Below, in pieces: positions 34,301 through 47,940 of a stretch of DNA of 64,000 nt. A model generated the notes under the pieces. It saw only the letters and a program-made list of their open reading frames with translations, made no database searches and was not told where the DNA came from. Within the stretch, counting starts at the first letter, position 1, and the number at the start of each line of letters is the position of its first letter. The position numbers were made by a program, and so were the translations under genes. Source of the DNA: Mermis nigrescens (taxonomy: Eukaryota > Nematoda > Enoplea > Mermithida > Mermithidae); NCBI GenBank assembly GCA_036768485.1, contig JAVLUZ010000191.1:434001-498000 (forward strand), in the 5' to 3' direction.

Positions 34301-36351
34301 TTCAAAAACGGCAGTAAAAACGTATTTGTGAGTCCCCTGGTCTATCAAGACGCTTTGACAAGACACTAAGACGCTTAAGTAAGACGCCCTTTTCCACAGA
34401 TATCATATATATCATTTGTAAATTCGTTTTATAGATATCTTACTACATCGCTTTGCTGTCCCTCATCAGAGTGTGAATCTGGGACTAAATATTCACACAT
34501 TAGTCGTTCGCAATTCAGACTCGAAGGGAATACTTAAATTTGTCTGATGCTATAATACAGCTCTAAAACCACAATGAATGGCTAGCGTTGCGTCTACATA
34601 CATTTTTTGATAATTGTGTCTTATCCTTTCAATTTAATATTTGCGTCTTACACAATAAAATTTGGTCGTCATCTCACATTAAAAGCGCCAAAGTTCTATT
34701 TAGTGGCAGTGTAAACTAATTTACATTTTTGTGAGTAATGTTCCTGACGACCTGACGGGAGAGCCCTCCACCGAAGATGGGCTGATTATGGACAGTGGCG
34801 TTAAATGGGCGTAAATCACATGAAAACTTGCATTCCACCATGTGACCTTTGGTGAAAACTACTTTTCCGTCCCTGTTCCATTTTCCCTTTCTATTAAATC
34901 GTCGTTTATTTTTGCCATAAAGCATCAGATCATCCCCACAATATTTGATATCACTGATAGTATCAATACAAATGTACTGCAAGGTGACAAATGACCAATG
35001 TAAAGTCCCTTACACTGAGACATCAACAACGCGCTGCATGGGCTTTCCTGGTTACGATTGGACGGAAGCGCATTGTAAGCAGTCATAAGCATTCATAATT
35101 CTATGCAATAAAAGGTCCTAAACTGGTGCTGCTTAAATTAAGGCTGCCTTCAAATGTGTTGTTCTGCTGTGAAATACTGACGGCAATAATTGCCATCGTT
35201 TACACTATTTGTTCTAGAACTGCTATTGAATTATTAACACTCGACTAGCACTAGGTCGGCCAAGTCAATTTTGTCATTAAATCGCATTTTTGCCTCTAAG
35301 TTCTCTCCCATAAAATCCTGTTTTGTTTCAGGGTAAAAGCTCACAAAATAATTATCACTGTGCGACGTATGTAACAGTTCTCTGATGGTGCACTCTCCTC
35401 CTGCAGCACTCGTAATAGGTAATATGTTAAAGTTCGCCACAGCACTTATCTCGGTCGTGTAACAATAGTTTACTAATTTTGATGCGCCTTGACACTGGTT
35501 ACTGCACAGCATCAATGTAATATTTGCTTTTACTGTAATCCTTGCGCTTTAATTCATGCAACTGTCAGAGTCATCAAAGAATATGCAAATGTATCAAAAT
35601 ATTGTTTAGAAACATTCGTCGCAAAACTCCGCTCGCATTGAAAAATGTTGTGTCATAATTCGTGAGTTACATAAGTAAAATAATCGATCGTCGATCGTGA
35701 GATTCATACATGGCTTGCTCCAGAAATATCAAAAATCTTTTGAGCTATCTCGATTTTGGTCAATTAATCCATCAGCAGATCGTAAATGCTTGATTGATAA
35801 TACCGCCACATCGTAAAAATCCAAATTCTCTGACATCATTATAGCATGCACTGCCAATCAGTCAATTTTAATGTTCTTATGTTGGTAATTTTTAGTATAA
35901 ACATCGCTTGCCATAAAACCACTTTAAGACTACTTGATTGGTAGAAAAGTCAAAATAAAATCAATTTATTGCAGCTGAGGTTTGATAAAATGAATTATGA
36001 CATTTGTAGGCCCCTAGTCATAATGCGGCATTGGAGTCTCTTAGTGCTGTCTTATAGCACACTTTCGTCTATACAATCACCTCGGGCCATGACTTTACTC
36101 TGAGGCATATTCACACGGCTAAAGCCAACTTTCGAGCTAAGACATGCTAATTTTCTCTGTACTAAATTAGCCCTTGCGCCATAATGCGACTCTGAGGTAG
36201 ACGGATTACTATACTCAGCTAAGGCAATCAAAAGTCTCAGTCTTGCGCTGTAAATTAGCTCTGAGACTCGGTAATCCAGCATAGCAAATTGGGGCAACAC
36301 ATGTAAGCAAGTGCAGCTAATTTCAATGTCCTTGACTACTGGTATATTTCC
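31349..36351. other. Non-coding stretch rich in TGTAAA/TTTACA words
   Basis: No gene is recognised; all open frames are under 95 codons and featureless. The short motif GTGTAAAGT or its inverse occurs many times (for example 32972, 33172, 34243, 34250, 34707, 34994), as in the denser array at 40.3-44.1 kb. ATG 32291 followed by a GTAAGT donor at 32338 could be a tiny first exon, without further support. Confidence 0.4.
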
Positions 36352-36623
36352 AGCTGGACAATCTTAAGCCTAACTGGACTAGATGGACATTTTTCTTTGG
36401 CCTAATCTGGGCCGGCTGAACTCTCCAGCCTTACCTGGGCCAAGCAGGCGTTTCTCTTTGGCCTTACCAGGGCCGGGCGGACTTTTTGGCCTAACCTGGG
36501 CCAGGCGGACTCTCTTTGACCTAACCTAAGCTGGGCAGACTCTCTGGCCTTACCTGGGCCGGGCGGCTTATTGACCTTACCTGGCCTGGGCAGACTCTCT
36601 TTGGCCTTACATGGGCCGGATGG
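36352..36623. repeat. GC-rich minisatellite (CCTTACCTGGGCCGGGCGGA)
   Basis: About eight degenerate units of 30-38 bp have the form TTTGGCC(T)TAACCTGGGCC followed by GGCGGACTCTC. The array is GC-rich against an AT-rich background and internally palindromic (CCTGGGCCGGG). Confidence 0.85.
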
Positions 36624-37850
36624 AAGCGTTTTGGGCTCTCTTCAAAAGCATCTGGTCCCACTTTATGTGCATCAACATATCTTTGCCCCCATCCACAGCA
36701 AACTCGGAGCATTGGTATGTGCAAACAATCAATAATTGTTCCATATGTGTTCGCGACTGAGCCTCATTCAGTGCATTGCCCTGTCATAATGCCAGAGCGC
36801 ATGATTAATGCTGAATCCATAGGTGTACATAGCGCAATGAGCGAATAACGTGACTTATTGATGAATCTTTGTACATAATCCTATTTATCACACGACCTTG
36901 TGCAGATACTATCGCCATTTCTCTGGAGGTATACCAATTCTATGGTCGAATTAATATTGGCCAGTCGTAGGGCATGTCATTTGTTACACTGTGCTACAAT
37001 ATTTAAACTGCAGAGGGCGCACATTAATAATAATTCAATCATCTTGCATGATTTGCTCGATTATAGTTCAATCAAGATAGCAAACAATTCCACATGCATC
37101 GCATCCTGTATTTCATAAATACAGTCAGGCGCTTTTATCTAATTTTACCAGTTTCCGGCGACTGGTGCTGTACGGTCACCATTAAGGACGCAAAATCCCT
37201 AAAGTTCGCACACGGATCCATGCTTAACCTTGCTGCTTCGAATTTTTAATGCGTAAAATCGTCCTAAGTTATTTACAAAACTGGCACAGCAATTGCGATG
37301 CATTTCCACACAGCTATCAATCAGCTGATTGCCATAATACTTCCTCTTGACCCATAATAATTTCCAAGTTCATATATTCAGTGCGACCCTGGGCGCTCCA
37401 TTGAAGCCATTTTGATAAAGTTTATCATGGTACAATGCTAGGGGACAATGTACATAGTTCAACATTCCTTCCATCCTATTGCAAGCTTAAATGGGGTTAC
37501 GGCTTGGAGCTTAAGGAATATTAATGTGCAGTATACAGTACACTAGCCAAGGGTTTGGTAGACATATTAGTTAGTGCGCTCTTTGATCTTTAAATGTTCG
37601 CTAAATTGTACAACATGAAATGTTCGTTTGCAATCCTTTCTCTCTCTTGTCAAATTAATGTGATTAATCTTGCCATCGTTAAATTATCGTCAATTGATCA
37701 AGTTGACTAATAGATACGAATTTTTCGGAAATTGAATAAATGCACTTCACAAATACTGTATACTGTACATGGGGTCGTCTCTTGACGAATTTAACATAAC
37801 TTTCGCCTAGGCAACGTTCCATTTTTGCCGAACATTCATGGTCTAGTTAT
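36624..37850. other. Non-coding; nothing recognised
   Basis: No gene, RNA or repeat is supported. Confidence 0.5.
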
Positions 37851-39532
37851 ATGTTGTAATATACTTAGAGACACTGCTGGCGACTGCTCTCAAGTCGGAC
37901 TATTGTCCTACGACCAAGACCCCAACTGATACAGACTGACACTAACCACTTTACTATTACGCATATTACTTAAATAGGGGTGTTAATACATATAACTGGT
38001 AGCTCAAGGCTACCTACATTACTTAGTTGCAGAAAGGTGATCATGATATCACAGGAGGTGTGTTTGTTACATATGCCTTCACATATACGAATTTTCCAAA
38101 ATGGAACATCTGTGAGATTTAAAGCAAAATTTTGTGTTTCTGCTGGTTGGCGAGAATCTTAGCAAAATAGGACTCGCAATCGCCTTTTTATGTTTCAGTG
38201 AAAAATTATATACGTACAATTAAATCAGCCTTTGATTGAAATAAAACTAAATCAAAAAATTGCAGGCTTGAGACCTACACATGCAGGTGTGTAGCACGTA
38301 GCTTATATACGTGTATAAAGCAGACACTTTTCAAAGCAAGTATCACTCAATTAGCAGATAGAGCAATGAAAGACGCTTTTGAGTGAAAAGGTAATTTTTG
38401 CTGACCACTTACTTAATCATTCGATGCAAATTTTTAAAGTTGCTCGTCAATAACATGCAATTTGTATCGATAATTTTGTTAATTCGCTCCATGTTTTCAT
38501 AAGAAGCTATGTAGACACGCATGGTAAAGTTTTCTATTTCTTCTATCTTCTCACGTTGCTCGTTTGAGGAATTTGTCGACGAAGATTTTAATTTTCCAAT
38601 TTCGTCCTTTACAAATTGGCCAATAAATATTACATACAAATCTGATATTGGATAATAATTACGTTACTTAATTACTGATAAATAATAAACTATAGTCTGC
38701 TTCAAAATTCTTGAGACTTTTTACAGTATGGTGATTCGCAAAGAGCAGTTTTTTAGTTTGCCTCTAGTTGTCTAGAGGTATCACCACTCACTTCACAGTG
38801 CGTAATACGGAGTTCGATTTCACGCATGATAGGTATTTTTCCTGCACGAGGTTGCGGGTCATGCTCTCACAGCTCCTAAGAGCCAGACTGACCCATAGTG
38901 CCAAAGTTCAAGATTAAGAGCCAAATAACGTGCAATAGGCTATAGCCAATCCGATGAAAGGTCTTACGCCGATCGGCTGAATTTTCGCTGCCTTCAAATT
39001 ACCTTACTGTAAAAAAGTCTTAAGAATTTTGAAACAATCTATATGGTAATAAATGTAAATGATAAATGATAAATGAAAGATTGACAGCAAATATTTTAAT
39101 ATTTATTTTGAAAATATTTATTTTTGATAATACAAGTAATACATCTACTTATAAACAATACATGGCTAAGGTAGCTTTGCTGCCGTGTTCAGCATTTGAT
39201 TGTAATAGTTAACGGTATTGAAACCAGAAATATCCTTAAACGTGTTTTTGACTTCGTCAACGAAGCGACATATTTTTCGAGAGTCTTCGTTTACAAAAAC
39301 GATATTGATTTTAGGATTTAATATCATGAAAATACGTTAGTTTTTGTACATACATATATTCCATCCTATCTGGACTGTACGAGTGTGCTGAGGAGGGAGG
39401 GTACAACATACAGACCCATAGATACGATCCTCCATGAATATCTCAACTGCTACGAAATATACGCTTTTAAAGTGAGTTCGATTCAGTAGCAACTTTCTCT
39501 ATGCTTGAACGTAGACAGTGATGATTATATTC
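37851..39532. repeat. Repeat R1, second copy, left part
   Basis: Matches 8705-10475 over its length. It is followed at 39533 by a MITE and the GTGTAAA array, and the missing remainder resumes at 44118. This copy contains a tRNA-like insert that the first copy lacks. Confidence 0.8.
38764..38832 (+). ncRNA. Degenerate tRNA-Val(CAC)-like sequence within R1
   Basis: AGTTGTCTAGAGGTATCACC resembles a tRNA D-arm/A box, CTTCACAGTG the anticodon region with CAC, and GGAGTTCGATTTC the T-arm/B box. Pairing of the acceptor ends is poor, so this is a relic or the head of a tRNA-derived SINE and not a working tRNA. The paralogous site at about 9790 lacks it. Confidence 0.4.
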
Positions 39533-39534
39533 TA

Positions 39535-40337
39535 CTAGCAAAGAAAAATGCTCCGATGGAACAAAAAAGATGAATATACTTGGAAATGTGGATTATCAAG
39601 TATGTAAAAGGAAGGGACTAGGAAAAAGCTACCTAAAGTCGCAAAATCTGCTAAAAATCACATTTCCTCTAAGCAACGCAAAAAATCGAAGTCGAAGTAA
39701 ATTCTGCGGACTCTAAAAAAGTGTCTATTTCAAATAATTTTCAAAGTTTCAGATAAGAGTGTATAAAAGAAATCTGTAATGTTTACTTTTTTAAATTGCT
39801 GGCAAGTAGCAAACGCTGACTAGCTTCGTATCCTGATTGATAGAAAACTAAGTGGTATTGTATTTAAAGTTGTTTTATTTTGTTATGAGCATTAGAGCAA
39901 GCAAAGCAGGGGCCGATTGATTTGTGCACACAATCGTTACGGGCATGCTAGTGTACCTACATTTAGTCTGTTTCAAGTCACACATGTCCAACTGTTTTAA
40001 ACCAACAATTTCTTCAATTGTCTTGGATGCATCGATCTTTGCTATTTCATTCAATTGGCTTAGAAAGACCCTTAGTTTACTCAATATCATTTCCCATAGC
40101 TACTGCATAGCTAACGTGCTGCTTTTTCAATCAGTTTTATGGTTAAATATTTATTTTATTATGTTGGCCACAGAATATACTCCAATTTTTTGCATTGCTT
40201 AGAGAAAGTGTGATTTGTGGTAGATTTTGCGACTCTAGGTAGCTTTTTCCTAGTCCCCTCCTTTTTACACACTTAAAAATCCACATTTCCAAGTATGTTC
40301 ATCTTTTTTGTTCTATCGGAGCATTTTTGTTTGCTAG
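39535..40337. mobile_element. 803-bp MITE with ~115-bp inverted repeats and TA duplication
   Basis: The first ~115 bp (CTAGCAAAGAAAAATGCTCC...) is repeated in inverse at about 40222-40337 (CTAGCAAACAAAAATGCTCC read on -), with TA on both sides (39533-39534, 40338-39). A TA duplication suggests Tc1/mariner-type mobilisation. The interior has no transposase. Confidence 0.85.
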
Positions 40338-40339
40338 TA

Positions 40340-43300
40340 CCCTACTTTTAATAAGCATGATTTCAGACAATCAGTCAGTAAACACATACAGTAACATGCC
40401 ACAATAATGACAGCAGTCCAAGAACGCGGAAAACAATATTGTTCTTAACATCAGCATTATCCTTTTTAAACAAGACAACTTTACATTATTTAAACAGATC
40501 AAAGTTTTCAGCATAAACTTTACGCAAATATCAAGTGAAAGGAACACTAATGCTCAGATTTGGAAGTAAAATAAATTTGTAGTATAAACTACATATTAAC
40601 AACAAATGAATAGTGCAAACTGTACACAACTACTAGTTGTAGAGGAATCTCACAGTCAGATTCTCAATTCTTATTTTACGTAGAATATTTTAAAAATATT
40701 AAGATTCCGCAAGGCTCTAGAAGTAAAGTTAATATGCAGTATAAACTTTACACAATCACAGAGTGTAAAGAAGAGTTTAGTCGGATTCGTAACTCTAATA
40801 TTACTCTGATATTACGATTAAGATTTATTAAAAATTTGAGTCTTCACAATAATCCGAGAACAAATAAACATCACTTGTAAAGTACTTTACACCACTGTTT
40901 AGTGCAAGCAAACGCACCTCAGGTGGCGTCTCACATTTGATTCCTGGTACATTTTTGGACTTTAGAAAAAATTCAGCTTCTGCAAGGGTCTAGAACTAAA
41001 GTTAATATGCAGTGTAAACTTTACACAACCTCAGAGTGTAAGATCAACATTTATGAAAAAATTAAGTCTCCACAATGGCCCGAGGATAAATAAATATGAG
41101 ATGTAAATCACTTTACACCACTGTTGAGTGCAAACAAACCAGCTTATCATATTTGGTTTCTGGTTCATTTTTAGACGTGAGATTATGTCCGGGCTCATAA
41201 CCCAGAACTTGACAGAAAAAAACAAGACAGAAACACGTTTAACTCCCCCATTTTTATGACTTTACACCTCGCGAAAAAGCTAACATTGATATAAACAAAC
41301 GCAATTCGCAGTGACGCGTACCCCTTAGAAAGTACTTTATTTTTATCCTATTCGACCTCGCCCGACTTCTGAACAGAGAAAGTGGCGAACAAAATAAATG
41401 GACAAACACGTATTTCCAACTGTCCACCACATTGTAAAAATTAAAAATCTGGACCAAACGCCCTATTCAGTGTAAATAAATTCTGTTCGGGTCAGTTTGT
41501 AGCCCTTTGTTTGTAGTACGTTTGTATGTGCCAAACTTATGTTCCGCAAAATATTTGATATGATTTACCAATCAAAATACGAAAAACAACCTGTTTTTTC
41601 GCCCATTGTACACCTCAGATTTCGAACTTTACACCTGCATAAACAACTCAATATTACGTTTTTTTGAACGTGGCTTGCTTCGACGTGTAGCCCTTAGAAG
41701 TTACTTTATTTCTATTTTATTTGGCAGTGAAATCTTGGACAAAATCTGTTTTTTTACTCATCCACTAGAGTGTAAAGTTTAGACCCCTGGTACTAACTGC
41801 GTATTGATTGTAGAAAAGTTTGCTGGTAAGCACAAGGTAGCCATCCGTAGTACATTTCTCTCTGAAAAAATTTCTTAAAACACATAATCGGAGTTGTTGG
41901 CAGACATAAAGAAGTTGAAAACTCAACCAAAATGTGTCTTTACACCCCGTATTTTCGCACTCTTTACACTCCCATTCGAGAACTAAGGCGAAATTTAAAA
42001 AATGTCATCTGCAGAATTCCTTCCTCTACAAATCTATGCCATTTAATCCTTTGAAGAGTAAAAAACCCGAAATTCGCTGTATGTTATAACTTTACGCCAA
42101 AACTTTACACCTTCTTTACACAGTCAGTTTTGAGTGTAAAGAGAAACAAAAAAGACGGACAGCAAACTTTTTGTTGTTATATTTCGTTTAAAAAACCGCA
42201 CCTCCCAGATGTGTCCCGTTATAGCTGTAGGATAGGGGTGCACAGGTGTTGGGGGTACCCAAGTATATTATAGGTACGCGCTAACACGCAACCTATGATT
42301 AAATACAGACCCTAAAATAAAATAGTAAACATAAATTTGGAGTTTTACAAAACGATAAATGAAGAAGCCAGCGGATTACTTAACCCTAATAGATGAATAA
42401 GTCAAATGAAGTGCATGGTTTGCCAGAATAATTTGAAAAATGAAAAAGTCACTATTCAGAAGATTTGAACCCATTATTCTTCTTTTAAATCCACATGCGA
42501 GGACGGATACGTCAGCCACTTGCACGATCTCAACATATCGGCGGATTTTAATACTTAGTCACTTATGATTTAGCTGTATTGTGGACAAAATATAAAAATC
42601 TGAAATCATTTCCCTACTTTCAAACAACATCCTATACTTATTACGCTGCAGGTTTTTTAACATGGCGACATATAGGAACATATGATTAGGTGCCTGTCTA
42701 TCAACACAATGCAAGTTAACTGAGTCTCGCAGCGAAGATTTTAGATTCATTGTGCTATTTTGAAAAATATTCATCATTCTACTGAAGTTTAAGAATAGTG
42801 CATTTATGATAATAAAAATAATTATTTATAAAAGACGAGTCAAAAACTCTGAAATAAGAAAAATCTGATCAAACAATATGCAATACGGAGTTATTTATCA
42901 GCATTTGAAAATAGATGTATAATTCAAAGTTCACCTCTTCATACCTCAACAAACACTGGCTGTAGAAAAGTTTAAAGGTCAGATTTGTTATTATGACCTT
43001 ACGAAGAACATTTTTTTAAAATTCATCATCCACGATGCTCTGGGCGGAAAAACTATTTTCAGTGTAAAGTTTATGCCTGCACTAATAACACAATATTGAT
43101 TGTGAAGAAACATAATAAATTTTGACGTGTAGCGCTTGGGATGAGGCACATTTTAAAGATAATTATCACGTTTTGTCTACTATGTGGAGAATATGGCAGT
43201 AAAAAAATATTTTTTAATCCCAGACTCTTTACAATGAACCGCCTCTAAATTTGAAAATATTACTTTTTCGAAAAAATAAAAAAATACCCCTATATTCTAT

Positions 43301-44117
43301 AACTGTCTACCTTTTGAAACCAATAAGACTGTATAGAATGTAAAACTGAGTTAAATATGCTTCTGCACATGAAAACTGTAAAAAACCGTCTACTTTACAC
43401 TCCTGGGAAAAACATTCTCAGAGAACAGATAGGCCCTCCGCCGATTATTTCAATTTTTGATGTAAACTTTACACTTGTGCTAATAACGCAATATTAGGTG
43501 TATAAAAGCAAAATAAGCTAGGATCTGTAACGCTAGGATCAGGGGACATTTTAAGCATAATTAGCATGTTCCGCCTACTTAGCGGAGTAGCTGAATAAAT
43601 TTAAGTTTTTCGTCGTGAAGCCTTTACGCTAAAACGATCACAGATCAAGAAATATTGCGTTAAAAGAGAAAAAATGTCCTTGAGATATTGTAGCCTTCTA
43701 CATTATAAAACCAATTGGACTGCACAGAAACCAAAATTGAGTTAGATAAGCTGAAAACACGCAAAGAGTAAAAATCCGTATACTTTACATTTTTGTGCAA
43801 CAACTATTGAGTGAAAAGAAATTTTAAGTTCAGATTCGTAATCTACAACTCGGGGGCAACATTTAAAAAAAGATTGGCCCTCCACAAATTATTTGATTTT
43901 TCGCTTTGCACCTTACACACTCATCGCTAACTCGGTATCGAGTGTAAACGAAAAAAAGACGGGCATCGAATTTTTTAATTATCCATCGATTAAAAGAACC
44001 ACATCTCCCAGGTATATGCCGTTGTTGCTGTGAGGGGGACACGAATTTCGCACTCGCTGTGATAAACATATGAAAAAAGGATGGCCAAGTGTATTATAGA
44101 TAGCGCTATCGCGCTAT
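40340..44117. repeat. Degenerate tandem array rich in GTGTAAA/TTTACAC
   Basis: Diverged units are built around (A/G)TGTAAACTTTACAC. Neighbours are alike at about 40735-40925 and 41005-41150. Units at about 41630, 43060 and 43465 share 'ctaataacacaatatt' and a 'gtgtagc' tail. Blocks at about 42100 and 43910 share 'agacgg' and 'ccgcacctcccag'. The array lies within the 4.6-kb insertion that splits R1. No coding sequence. Confidence 0.6.
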
Positions 44118-44423
44118 CTATGATGTTGTTGGGGTACTTATTCTTCAGGGAATTTGAGTTACAGGACAAAAAAGTTTTCTGTGATACACGGTTAATTCGA
44201 ATTAAATGATGAAAATGCAAGTAAAAAAATTAAAAATTAAAAAAAAATTAAAAATCAAATTAAAAATTAAATTAAAATTAGATTAAATTAAAATTGAATT
44301 AAAATAAATTAAAAATTAAAAATTAAACATTCCAAATTTAGATTTAGCGGTATTTACATTATTTTGATCCGTTTCTAATACCTACATTTCGAGTTAGAAT
44401 TAAATAAGGCAGGTACCTATAGG

Positions 44424-44694
44424 CACACGTGGGCGTGAGGGGTTTAGGGAGGTACGCACCCTCCCGCAAGAAGTCTGAGTACCCCCTCCCAGCAACCAAA
44501 ATACCGCCCTCCCATCCCCAAGAATTAATTTTTGAATTTTTTTGTTTTTCGCAACTTTTTTAGTGCCAATGGATAGTGCTCGATGGGAAACGTTGAAAAA
44601 TGATGTTTTTTCGCCATATCATTATTTTTAAGACCGTTTCTTGACCTATGAGAAATCTTGCACCCCCAGAAGTTTATTGCTACCCACCTATGCC
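44424..44694 (-). mobile_element. hAT-like MITE family A, copy 10
   Basis: It begins CACACGTGGGCG and ends ACCCACCTATG. Flanks cctatagg and cctatcgg agree at 7 of 8. It is in the same R1 position as copy 3. Confidence 0.85.
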
Positions 44695-44720
44695 TATCGG
44701 TCCGAAAATAGGTAAATAGG

Positions 44721-44864
<144 letters not shown>

Positions 44865-45584
44865 GTCCAGAAATTAGCCCTTCACCTGCGAAACAGCCTT
44901 TTTTCAGTGTTTCGTGTTTTCTACTTTTATTTAACATCGCTTTTGGCGCAACACTTATTTCGACAAATTTGAAATTTTTGACAAAAACATCGATAGCGAA
45001 AATTTTATGTGAAGCGCCGGAAAATTCGTGAAATTAAAGCAGAATCTTTAGAAGCTCGAATTAAAGCTTCATCTTCTGTATTTATAACATTGGACGCAGA
45101 TCGTCGAAAAATTTGAAAATAAAAGAAAACTATTTTGTAAAGGCTGTTTCTGCTCTTAAATCATCCAAAACCTATTTCCTGAGCGAAAATATAGCTTCCA
45201 GAACATACGTGGGCAACAAGGAAAATCTGGGAGGGAGTGAAATCTAACAATTGCCAAATGTTACTAAACATGGGATTTTACGGAGGGTCTGCAGTAATTT
45301 GCGGGAGAACCCCTAGATCACCACGCCCATATTCTTTCCGGACTGCCATGCTAAAAAGGAAACAAACGTTATGAATAGATATTCCGGGAAAATTCAATAA
45401 TTTATGATCACTGCATGGCCTAAAAAAGCTCAAAACAACATATTTTCTAGGATTTTTTTTTGGGAAAATCACTAATTCTGGAAACTCCAACAGATTATTT
45501 AGTTTTCTAATAACACCTAGTCGTGGTGTCCACGAAATTTTGAAAGCGCGATACTTTTTGCAATGGGACCCGTCCATAGTTGCA

Positions 45585-45900
45585 CTGCATGGGCGATGTG
45601 GCGGAGGCCACTTCAGCCGGTCTATGTGGAAGTTCCTAATCAATTTCCAGCACTTTTGAAGAAAATTATCATCAACTTTTGACTCCAGGAAGCTTATTTT
45701 TGATCCATAAAGCCATAAAATAGCGTTAAAACTACGTTATTTCGCAGTTTCTGATCAATTTTAAGCACCTTAGAGAGAAATTTTCGATATTCACCCATTT
45801 TTGGCCTTCATTTTGCCTCTCCGAATAAATTTTTAAATTACTTCGTCCGGGTTAGGGGTAGACCTCTAAAGCCACTACGTGTGCATGTCTGGTCTTGTCC
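45585..45900. repeat. Repeat family C copy, diverged
   Basis: Contains 'tttggccttcattttgcctc', 'ataaaatagcgttaaaac' and ends CCACTACGTGTGCATGTCTG, as in the 13.5-, 16.1- and 17.0-kb copies. Confidence 0.55.
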
Positions 45901-47188
45901 TTTAAAAAAATAAAAATTCTTAACCACGCTCATTTTCACACAAACTGACAAATTTGGCACATTTATGGCTCTAACTTTTGATCTATAGGTACTAATGGAA
46001 AAATAAATACAACAAATAATTGAAATTCAATTGGCTTTCAGAAAATTTAGCGCAACTTAAATAATATGGACATACAGTATAAGTGCAAGCAAAAGTAGGT
46101 ACACCTGTCCATTGAAGATTGCTTTCACTGAAATGGCCATTTTTAAGATTAACCCAACAATCACTACAAGGATTTCAATGAAATAAAGTGTTTTGAATAG
46201 ATAATTTTTAAATAAAACAACTATTTTGCTGAAAGCATTGTGCTAGCTTATGGCTACGGAGTGCTCCGAAAAGCGCCCTTATTTTACATTGTTCCCACAG
46301 CATACGGCTTTGTTTCATGTTTGAAAAGTAGAAGAATAGCTAGATTTTTTTGCGTTTATGCACATTTTGGAAAGCCTAAAGAAGCTTTTTCGAATGATGT
46401 CCTATTCGCCTGATTTAGTAGAGAATTCAACTTCTTCAACATGGCCGCCAATTAGGCTGTCATACTGTAGCTTTCGATGTTTTTGGCTATTATTTTGTGA
46501 GTTTTTGACATACTTCAAATTTTTCAGTAAGTAGCTAGAAAATTTGATCATCTTCCTTACGAGCTACGTCTCGTGTTCTGAATCCTTCTAGTTCTTTCGG
46601 GACCTCAAAATTCTTCATTGTATGGTGAAAAGGGCGTGTAAAGTGCATTCGAATGACCGCCAGAATAGATGTTAACACAGCGTCGAATTTATTAATTTTG
46701 AAAAATTTTTCTCATTCAAAGAGCTCAAGTTTGAGTATGATATTGAGATGAAGTAAAACTTATCGGACGTTCACGCGGAATTATTCATTTTCGGTATTGC
46801 ATTTGTTTACAATGTGCCAGAATTCACTACAAAACAAGTTTAACAATATTTATTTATAAGTCTTGTTTTTGTCCATTTTATAAAATAACGGGGCGGTACC
46901 CCAACTTTTCAAAAAAGGAAAAACATAGGTCCAAAAATTTGTCCTTCACAAGCAAATTGGCGTTTTTCGCGTTTTACGTTGTCCACTATTATTTAAAATT
47001 GCTTTTGGCACAGTATTTTTCAGAAAAATGTCAAAATTTTAGACAATTTTATGCAAATAAATTATTAAATTCCTTTACTTCAAGGAAAATTCGGCGATTT
47101 GCGCCGGAAAATGTATGAAATTCGGGCGAAAAGACGTTTAGAAGGTTGAATTTACTACTCGATTTCCTGTATTTTTGTAGCAGGTTAG
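45901..47188. other. Non-coding, ancient repeat debris
   Basis: 46640-46660 matches 12080-12100 and 46960-47170 is a diverged cousin of R1 (44900-45090). No gene. Confidence 0.45.
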
Positions 47189-47560
47189 CTAAGGATCAAT
47201 GGAAATATTATGTTTTAATGTTTAACCCGTGAGGTTGTAGTTGTAGTGAAACATATTCGTAATGAATATATTGCGCAGAAGTGAGCAAAAGCCCGAGTAG
47301 TCGGTTAGTACTACAAACGCGTGTGAGAGCGAAAGACCCGGGAAACCGGTGCGGGTAAAGCTTTGCTCACTCAACGGAGGGTTTGAAGTGCTCACGTTAC
47401 AATTGGAGGTCTATGAGCTTGATGATTTCAGGTTGTCTGCGCGGTTCGCCTCTTAAGGCGGAGGGATGTAGCAGTTAAGCTACGGGTCAATGGAAATATT
47501 GTATTTTGGTGTTTAACCCGTGAGGTTGTTGTTGTAGTGAAAGATATTCTTCATGACAAT
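47189..47560. repeat. Direct repeats of ~75 bp, 290 bp apart
   Basis: 'gtttaacccgtgaggttgt' with flanking 'tcaatggaaatatt' and 'tagtgaaa' occurs at about 47190-47265 and 47485-47555. It could be the ends of a small element or an old duplication. Confidence 0.65.
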
Positions 47561-47940
47561 CCCTAGGAATAAAATTTGTAGAGTAATCATTCAAGCTGTC
47601 CTTCTGCGAGTAGACAAAAACTCAAAATTTCACATTATGGATAGGGTATTTTTGGACTAATATACCTTAAAAATAAGCCTTTTTCTTATGGTCTTCGACA
47701 AGTTTACACTGCAGTGTAAAGTGGCTTGCATCATTGGTCAGAGCATTAAAAGTTGCCTAGACAGACGTAAAAGTTTTGCCCTTGGCAAGTACCCGAGCGT
47801 CTAGAACCGACATAAATTTTTAGTTTGAACTAAGTTCCCTTTTTGGTCGTTCAAAAGGAAGTTAGTTTGAACTAAGTTCTTGTCCAAAATATGTTACCTT
47901 AAATTATGTAGATAGGATTGGATAAGCCACTAAAACGGCC

